Below are positions 6,108 through 9,725 of a DNA stretch of 9,725 nucleotides, piece by piece (position 1 is the stretch's first letter; every line of letters starts with the position of its first letter). The stretch comes from CAYTES01 sp964436935 (GTDB lineage: Bacteria > Patescibacteriota > Gracilibacteria > UBA1369 > UBA12473), in the NCBI GenBank assembly GCA_964436935.1, contig CAYTES010000051.1, positions 1-9,725 of the forward strand, read 5' to 3'. A program made the translations under genes and the position numbers. The notes below the pieces were generated by a model. That model was not told where the DNA came from. It saw nothing but the letters and a program-made list of their open reading frames with translations, and did no database searches.

Positions 6108-7181
6108 TCATGACGCGTTAGTGGATTGCAAAGCTCGCTTGAACGCTTCCACATCATGGGCTTTTGCAAGTGCGTGATCGGCGGAAACCTTGCCGCCATT
6201 CACGAGGGACGCCAAGGAATCATCCAAGGTCTGCATCCCTTCCGAACGTCCGATCTGCAAAACGGAATAAATCTGATGGGTGTTGCCCTCTTTGATGCAG
6301 TTGCGAATGGCATCGTTGGCCACCATGATCTCAAAAGCCGGCACCCGTCCGGCTCCTTGAAGGGAAGGCAGTAAGGTTTGTGACACCACACCGGCAAGGG
6401 CCGTTGAGAGCTGAGCGCGGATCTGTTGTTGTTGATAGGGAGGAAAAACATCGATCATACGATCGACGGTTTGGGCGGCATCGGTGGTATGAAGGGAAGA
6501 AAGCACCAAATGGCCTGTTTCCGCCAAAGTAATGGCCGCCGCAATGGTTTCCAAATCGCGCATTTCACCGACTAAAATAACGTTGGGGTCTTGTCGAAGC
6601 GCGGAACGAATCGCGGTTGAAAACGAAGGCGTATGAGCGATGACTTCTCGTTGCGTGATCAAACACTGCTGAGAGGTATGAATGAACTCGATCGGATCTT
6701 CAATCGTAATGATATGGAGTCGACGCTGTTGGTTGATGTAATTCACCATGGCCGCCAAAGTCGTGGATTTACCACTTCCGGTAGGACCGGTCACCAAAAC
6801 CAACCCCCGAGGCTTCAACGCAAGCTCGCCCAAAATAGAGGGTAACATCAGCTGCTCAAAGGTGGGAATGGCCTCGGGAATGGAACGAAACGCCAAGGCC
6901 ACACCGTCACTATCATGATATAAATTCACACGGAAACGCCCAATCCCGGCAACGGAATAGGAAAAATCCACTTCTTTATCTTTCTCAAAACGGGCATATT
7001 TCTCGGGACCAGCCACTTCTTGAGCGATTTGAACAATCTCTTGTGAGGTAAAAGGAGCCACTTTGTCCGACACAAAAAGCTCTCCATTGGTCAAGCGAAC
7101 AATGGGCGCACGTCCAATTTTCAGATGAAGATCGGGAACATGATTGTCGACCACTTGTTTAAGAATCAGATGAAAATCCAT
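6108..7181 (-). CDS. pilT: Type IV pilus retraction ATPase PilT
   Basis: PilT is the hexameric cytoplasmic motor that depolymerises type IV pili, powering twitching, adhesion and DNA uptake. The 357 residues show an N-terminal PAS-like domain (about 1-100, with DLHLKIG and DFSYSVAGIGRFRVN). The RecA-like core has Walker A GPTGSGKST (132-140), Asp box ITIEDPIEF (158-166), Walker B VILVGEMRDLETI (201-213) and His box ETGHLVLSSLHT (221-232). The C-terminal AIRNCIKEG (291-299) corresponds to the AIRNLIREG motif associated with retraction, which separates PilT from PilB/GspE. I start at the ATG at 7181. An in-frame TTG at 7205 would add eight residues but lies at or upstream of the predicted transcription start. 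The CNBD-GAF gene follows after one base. No other pilus genes are in the window. Confidence 0.96.
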   Translation of the reverse strand: MDFHLILKQVVDNHVPDLHLKIGRAPIVRLTNGELFVSDKVAPFTSQEIVQIAQEVAGPEKYARFEKDKEVDFSYSVAGIGRFRVNLYHDSDGVALAFRSIPEAIPTFEQLMLPSILGELALKPRGLVLVTGPTGSGKSTTLAAMVNYINQQRRLHIITIEDPIEFIHTSQQCLITQREVIAHTPSFSTAIRSALRQDPNVILVGEMRDLETIAAAITLAETGHLVLSSLHTTDAAQTVDRMIDVFPPYQQQQIRAQLSTALAGVVSQTLLPSLQGAGRVPAFEIMVANDAIRNCIKEGNTHQIYSVLQIGRSEGMQTLDDSLASLVNGGKVSADHALAKAHDVEAFKRALQSTNAS

Positions 7182-7208
7182 CCCAAAGGTTTTCGAAATA
7201 ATCAAAAT

Positions 7209-7237
7209 ATTATATCATAAAAATTAAAATTTATCAA
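7209..7237 (-). promoter_or_regulatory. Strong sigma70-type promoter of pilT
   Basis: On the minus strand, TTGATA (7237-7232), 17 bases, then a perfect TATAAT (7214-7209) preceded by TGA, which is an extended -10. The predicted start is near 7202, about 20 nt before the ATG at 7181. It is the best promoter match in the window and supports the short-leader start choice. Confidence 0.7.
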
Positions 7238-7239
7238 CA

Positions 7240-7268
7240 TTGCTCATTGAGCCGTTACTCATTACCAT
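7240..7268 (+). promoter_or_regulatory. Possible divergent promoter for the HD-domain gene
   Basis: TTGCTC (7240-7245), 17 bases, then TACCAT (7263-7268). Both boxes are weak. The spacing is ideal and the implied leader to the ATG at 7291 is about 16 nt. It lies back-to-back with the pilT promoter. Confidence 0.3.
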
Positions 7269-7290
7269 TCACACACACTTAAACCCTACT

Positions 7291-7998
7291 ATGCGAATAA
7301 CAAGCTTTGAAGCAGTGGATCAAAAAGCGCAACAAACTCTCAAAAAAGAGTTCGGAAACATGCCCTATCACAACATCCATCACGCGGAAAATACCGCACA
7401 GGAAGCGGTAAAATTAGCGCGCCTCGAAAAAAAATTTGCCCTTGGCCAAGGAAAATCCTTCGCATTGAAACGAGGGGATGGCCAACTCCTTAAAGTCACC
7501 GCCAAGTGTCATGATATCATTCAAGGTCACCCGACTCCCGGAGAAAATGAAAAACGCTCAGCAGAGTGGCTGCTGGCGCAGCTGGGAAATAGTTTATCTG
7601 AAGAGGAAAAAGAAATGGTGACGGTGGCGATTTTAGGAACCCAAACCCTATCGAAAGACAACCAACTGATTCAAGCAGTCCTTGGGTACAAAAAACATTT
7701 ATCTCCCCGCGTTGTACTTTTTGCAGAACTTTTGGCCGATAGCGATCTGTCGTCACTGGGGAGTCCCTGGAAAACCTACTGGAGGAGCATGAGTGCCTTT
7801 TTTAGAGAAATTCACCCCAAAAGCTCACTGGAACAATGGATGCTTTACCTCGAAGAACAAAGCAGTATTTTACGACGTTTTCATTATAAAACCGAAGCGG
7901 GGCAAAAACGCTATAAATATCTAAGATCCAATGCCCTTAAAATCGAAGGATTGTTGAAAAACCCATCCAAAGTGGAAAAAAGCTTTCAAAAAATTTGA
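7291..7998 (+). CDS. HD-superfamily metal-dependent phosphohydrolase (predicted)
   Basis: This is a predicted hydrolase of phosphoester or nucleotide substrates with a metal site in an all-helical HD fold. The 235 residues show PYHNIHHAENT (25-35), matching the YHNxxHxxxV opening of small bacterial HD hydrolases (H27, H31). The HD dyad is in AKCHDIIQGH (H74, D75). GENEKRSAEWL (84-94) is like the NExRSAxL stretch of that group, and the distal Asp is in AELLADSDLSSLG (about D152). The order and spacing fit the COG4339-like group; the substrate is unknown. The ATG at 7291 is preferred over a TTG at 7240 because the family region starts shortly after it. It diverges from pilT, ends 6 bp before the convergent VOC gene, and has no Shine-Dalgarno sequence. 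A lysine-rich C-terminus follows the domain. Confidence 0.78.
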   Translation: MRITSFEAVDQKAQQTLKKEFGNMPYHNIHHAENTAQEAVKLARLEKKFALGQGKSFALKRGDGQLLKVTAKCHDIIQGHPTPGENEKRSAEWLLAQLGNSLSEEEKEMVTVAILGTQTLSKDNQLIQAVLGYKKHLSPRVVLFAELLADSDLSSLGSPWKTYWRSMSAFFREIHPKSSLEQWMLYLEEQSSILRRFHYKTEAGQKRYKYLRSNALKIEGLLKNPSKVEKSFQKI

Positions 7999-8009
7999 GG
8001 TTCCTCAAA
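7988..8009 (-). terminator. Intrinsic-type terminator of the VOC gene, spanning two stop codons
   Basis: Read on the minus strand, TTTGAGG (8009-8003) pairs with CCTCAAA (8000-7994) around a very short loop, and six T residues (7993-7988) follow directly. The stem includes the TGA stops of both the VOC gene (8007-8005) and the opposing HD gene (7996-7998). The stem is AT-rich, so its strength is uncertain. Confidence 0.5.
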
Positions 8010-8391
8010 GCGGTTCCAACGCCTGCCACAAACTCATCACGTTGCCGTGCGGGTCACTAAAGCGAATAGAGAGGCCCATATCGGCAACGTTTTTAACTTC
8101 TCCGAGAAGCTTACCTCCATTTTTAACCACCTCTTCACAGGCCTTTTTGATGTCATTCACCGCAACAACCGGGCAAGGACCTCCGACATTCGACGTATTC
8201 CCCATTATCATCCCGCCATTGATGGCTCCCCGAAGCTTCGGGAACCCCTTCCGATCAGTTTCCACCGTATGAATCACCGAATAATCCAGTTGAGGAATGG
8301 CCTGGAATTTCCACCCAAACGCATTTTCATAAAAAGCCTGCGTCGCTCGATCCCCCGCCAATTCAAAATGAACAACCGCGCCATGGTTCAT
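8005..8391 (-). CDS. VOC-superfamily (glyoxalase/bleomycin-resistance fold) protein
   Basis: This is a 128-residue single-domain VOC protein. It begins AVVHFELAGDRATQAFYENAFGWKF (5-29), the classic first beta-alpha-beta unit with its FY..xFGW signature. The second unit is PVVAVNDIKKACEEVVKNGGKLLG (74-97), and it closes with FSDPHGNVMSLWQ (111-123). His8 fits the first metal-ligand position. At the usual C-terminal Glu position there is Ser120, so glyoxalase I chemistry is not supported. The sequence is closest in pattern to the uncharacterised COG3324-like group, and its substrate cannot be stated. It is transcribed towards the HD gene with 6 bp between stop codons. An extended -10 promoter precedes it; no Shine-Dalgarno sequence is seen. 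Confidence 0.85.
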   Translation of the reverse strand: MNHGAVVHFELAGDRATQAFYENAFGWKFQAIPQLDYSVIHTVETDRKGFPKLRGAINGGMIMGNTSNVGGPCPVVAVNDIKKACEEVVKNGGKLLGEVKNVADMGLSIRFSDPHGNVMSLWQALEPL

Positions 8392-8420
8392 GAAATGTAG
8401 AATTAGGGATGAGAGAATTT

Positions 8421-8429
8421 ATTATAGCA
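8421..8429 (-). promoter_or_regulatory. Extended -10 promoter element of the VOC gene
   Basis: TGCTATAAT on the minus strand is a perfect extended -10. No good -35 is found at 16-18 bp, which extended -10 promoters tolerate. The predicted start is near 8414, with a leader of about 23 nt. Confidence 0.5.
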
Positions 8430-8448
8430 TGAATTTAAGAGGGACGAC

Positions 8449-8477
8449 TTGATAAAGAACGACAAAAAAGGTAAAAA
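8449..8477 (+). promoter_or_regulatory. Weak candidate promoter for the 193-residue orphan gene
   Basis: TTGATA (8449-8454), 17 bases, then TAAAAA (8472-8477). The -35 is good and the -10 is poor. The implied leader to the ATG at 8509 is about 25 nt. Confidence 0.28.
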
Positions 8478-8508
8478 AGATCCCTAAATACATTTGAAAT
8501 CAATAAGG

Positions 8509-9090
8509 ATGAAGAGAATCGAACACGGACAAGTATGCGATGTCGAAATTGAAAATGGACTGGTACGAAAAACACCTCGAAAAATAACCGCAACCCAGCT
8601 TTTTGATCGAATGAAAGGAGTCCTAACGGCAATGCAGGAGTCCTATTTTGACGATGTAAAAACAAAACCCGCCGTTCTGGAAACGAGCCTCAATGAATCC
8701 AATGGACAGTTGATACAATCTTATTTTGGCAAAAAATCATTAGCCGAAATGAATCGAGATGAAATTTTGAAATTACCAGAAAATCAAAAGGAAGCCTTAA
8801 TTGACTTGTTATTGTGTAGCGAAGTGATGCGAGTAGAAATAGGTAATTTCGTGGATCTACTCGGATATAGCAAAGGAACCAATCCTATCCAAGGGATCAT
8901 TCGAGCCCTTGATCCCCGCTATTCAAGCAATATTCGCGTCAGTGAAATAGGTGAAGTAGAGTTGATCGACTGTGATTGGTATTATCGGAAAGAAAGATCT
9001 TGGTTGAGAAAATTAGGCGCGTATGGACTCACGCCGGTCATTGCCTATTTTACACAAAAACTCCGACGTCAGCTCATTTTATCACTCTGA
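8509..9090 (+). CDS. Hypothetical protein, possible divergent kinase-like fold
   Basis: I do not recognise a named family. From the ATG at 8509 the protein has 193 residues; an in-frame TTG at 8494 would add five. There is no signal peptide or clear membrane helix. The motif order is suggestive of a kinase. HGQVCDVEIENGLVRKT (6-22) could be N-lobe strands with a basic residue, and GQLIQSYFGKKSLAEM (66-81) resembles a hinge strand followed by a G-x-x-L turn. ALDPRYSSNIRV (133-144) resembles a catalytic loop with Asp (D135) and Asn (N141). EVELIDCDWYY (149-159) resembles the strand carrying the metal-binding Asp of APH-type kinases. The chain is much shorter than normal kinases and the Asp-Asn spacing is one residue longer, so this remains a hypothesis. 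The gene looks AT-richer than the housekeeping genes. Its 3' end overlaps the convergent neighbour by 9 bp. Confidence 0.7.
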   Translation: MKRIEHGQVCDVEIENGLVRKTPRKITATQLFDRMKGVLTAMQESYFDDVKTKPAVLETSLNESNGQLIQSYFGKKSLAEMNRDEILKLPENQKEALIDLLLCSEVMRVEIGNFVDLLGYSKGTNPIQGIIRALDPRYSSNIRVSEIGEVELIDCDWYYRKERSWLRKLGAYGLTPVIAYFTQKLRRQLILSL

Positions 9091-9537
9091 CTCTTCACTT
9101 TCATGAATTTTTGCGCGATAACGCGAATAATATTTAAAAGGAGCTTTAATCCAATATCGCAATTTCTTTAATTTTTCCGGATACATCCAAAACAATCGGA
9201 GGACATAACTAGAAAAAATAAGTGTAGTTTTTAAATAAAAAGCAAAGTTTGGAGGCAATAAGCGTTCATGATTTCTATAATCGGCAGGGGCATCGATCAA
9301 TTTATCTCCCAAATTTGCGGCACTGCCGGCCAAACGCATAAACCTTTCAAACAGTGCATCGATACGATCTCTATCGACTAAATCAGGCTGAGAATCTAAA
9401 ACATCATCCACTTGACCCATTAAGCGCATCAATAACTGAACATCCGATTCCAATATAGGATCCGGAAAAATACCAAAATCTTGAGCGACTTTAATAAACT
9501 CTTCTCCCGCTTTTCGATATTCAATACGGTCTTCCAT
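9082..9537 (-). CDS. Hypothetical helical protein
   Basis: I do not recognise a family. The 151 residues are predicted by eye to be mostly helical, and the protein is acidic in its first half. A cluster DDVLDSQPD (44-52) contains a DDxxD-like pattern, but the protein is too short and lacks a second aspartate motif, so an isoprenoid-synthase assignment is not supported. A hydrophobic stretch (about 98-118, FAFYLKTTLIFSSYVLRLFW) could be a membrane-associated or buried helix. It is followed by a strongly basic, aromatic segment (122-143) typical of membrane- or nucleic-acid-contacting surfaces, and an acidic tail. It has its own promoter, so a real gene is likely. It overlaps the convergent 193-residue gene by 9 bp at the stop codons. 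No Shine-Dalgarno sequence is present. Confidence 0.7.
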   Translation of the reverse strand: MEDRIEYRKAGEEFIKVAQDFGIFPDPILESDVQLLMRLMGQVDDVLDSQPDLVDRDRIDALFERFMRLAGSAANLGDKLIDAPADYRNHERLLPPNFAFYLKTTLIFSSYVLRLFWMYPEKLKKLRYWIKAPFKYYSRYRAKIHESEESE

Positions 9538-9563
9538 GAATTTTAAATAAGGAAAAGGAATGG

Positions 9564-9592
9564 ATAGTAAACAAAAAAAGCAGAATCGTCAA
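9564..9592 (-). promoter_or_regulatory. Probable promoter of the 151-residue gene
   Basis: On the minus strand, TTGACG (9592-9587), 17 bases, then TACTAT (9569-9564). The predicted start is near 9557, about 20 nt before the ATG at 9537, the same short-leader arrangement as pilT. Confidence 0.5.
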
Positions 9593-9605
9593 AAAAAGAG
9601 TGCCT

Positions 9606-9652
9606 GAGCGAAGTAAACTTTGTAAGGTTCTCGATGCCTTCGCAAAGCGAGG
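9606..9652. repeat. Hairpin-forming intergenic stretch with GCGAAG/CTTCGC motifs
   Basis: GCGAAG (9608-9613) can pair with CTTCGC (9638-9643). The latter can alternatively pair with GCGAGG (9647-9652) across AAA with one bulge. The CAAAGCGAGG motif (9643-9652) also occurs at 1619-1628 inside the 191-bp element. The function is unknown. The remainder of 9538-9725 is AT-rich with nothing else I can support. Confidence 0.3.
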
Positions 9653-9708
9653 TAGAAAAACATATAAAAACTGAGTTAAAATCATTTGAGCCACACGTAG
9701 TAAAAAAA

Positions 9709-9725
9709 ATGGCTAGGGTCTTGTG
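9709..9725 (+). CDS. Possible start of a gene cut by the window edge
   Basis: An ATG after an A-run opens a frame beginning MARVL that is still open at the last base. A -10-like TAAAAT at 9677-9682 would give a leader of about 20 nt, the arrangement seen elsewhere in this window. Only five codons are visible, so this is weak and no function can be assigned. Confidence 0.2.

Noticed and set aside
6107..6199. N-terminal extension of the CNBD-GAF protein by 31 residues
   Set aside because: It would overlap pilT by 92 bases with a sequence unrelated to the domain. The ATG one base after the pilT stop is far more likely.
7231..7239. DnaA-box-like TTATCAACA overlapping the pilT -35
   Set aside because: It is a single site with one mismatch in an AT-rich promoter, which is not enough to claim DnaA control.
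9596..9605. GAGTGCCT matching the end of the 191-bp element
   Set aside because: Only about nine bases match. The adjoining sequence shows no arm similarity, so a second element copy is not supported.
9608..9652. tRNA-like folding in the right-hand intergenic stretch
   Set aside because: No acceptor stem, anticodon arm or T-loop consensus could be assembled.

Overview
The window reads as a bacterial chromosome segment using the standard code: UGA is a stop, for example at the end of pilT, one base before the next start codon. It is compact. Six genes belong to recognisable housekeeping or pilus families (dnaA, rseP, frr, pyrH, a cyclic-nucleotide/GAF sensor, pilT), followed by smaller accessory genes. 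A reduced pyrH-frr-rseP cluster, a lone pilT and a complete absence of Shine-Dalgarno sequences would fit a small-genome lineage such as Patescibacteria/CPR (Peregrinibacteria- or Gracilibacteria-like). That placement is an inference; no rRNA or other marker here proves it.

Layout. On the minus strand, reading from high to low coordinates: pilT (7181-6108) and a CNBD-GAF protein (6106-5216) form a one-base-spaced pair driven by a strong promoter at 7209-7237. Next is an acidic, C-terminally membrane-anchored protein of unknown function (5083-4637) with its own promoter, then pyrH, frr and rseP. After rseP comes a 191-bp inverted-repeat element flanked by TTTA, and then dnaA with its own promoter. 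On the plus strand, an HD-superfamily phosphohydrolase (7291-7998) is transcribed divergently from pilT and ends 6 bp from a convergent VOC-fold protein (8005-8391, minus). The right end holds two convergent, overlapping genes of unknown function (8509-9090 plus, 9082-9537 minus) and a gene-poor tail with a possible gene start at the very edge.

How the genes work together. DnaA starts replication, PyrH makes UDP, Frr recycles ribosomes, and RseP cleaves transmembrane substrates. In many bacteria pyrH, frr and rseP lie in a longer cluster with uppS, cdsA and dxr, which are absent here. PilT retracts type IV pili, and the coupled CNBD-GAF protein is a plausible cyclic-nucleotide input to that process.

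Most notable: a MITE-like element abutting the rseP stop codon; absence of Shine-Dalgarno motifs before all eleven starts; a cyclic-nucleotide sensor coupled to pilT; and an orphan 193-residue protein whose motif order resembles a much-reduced kinase fold.
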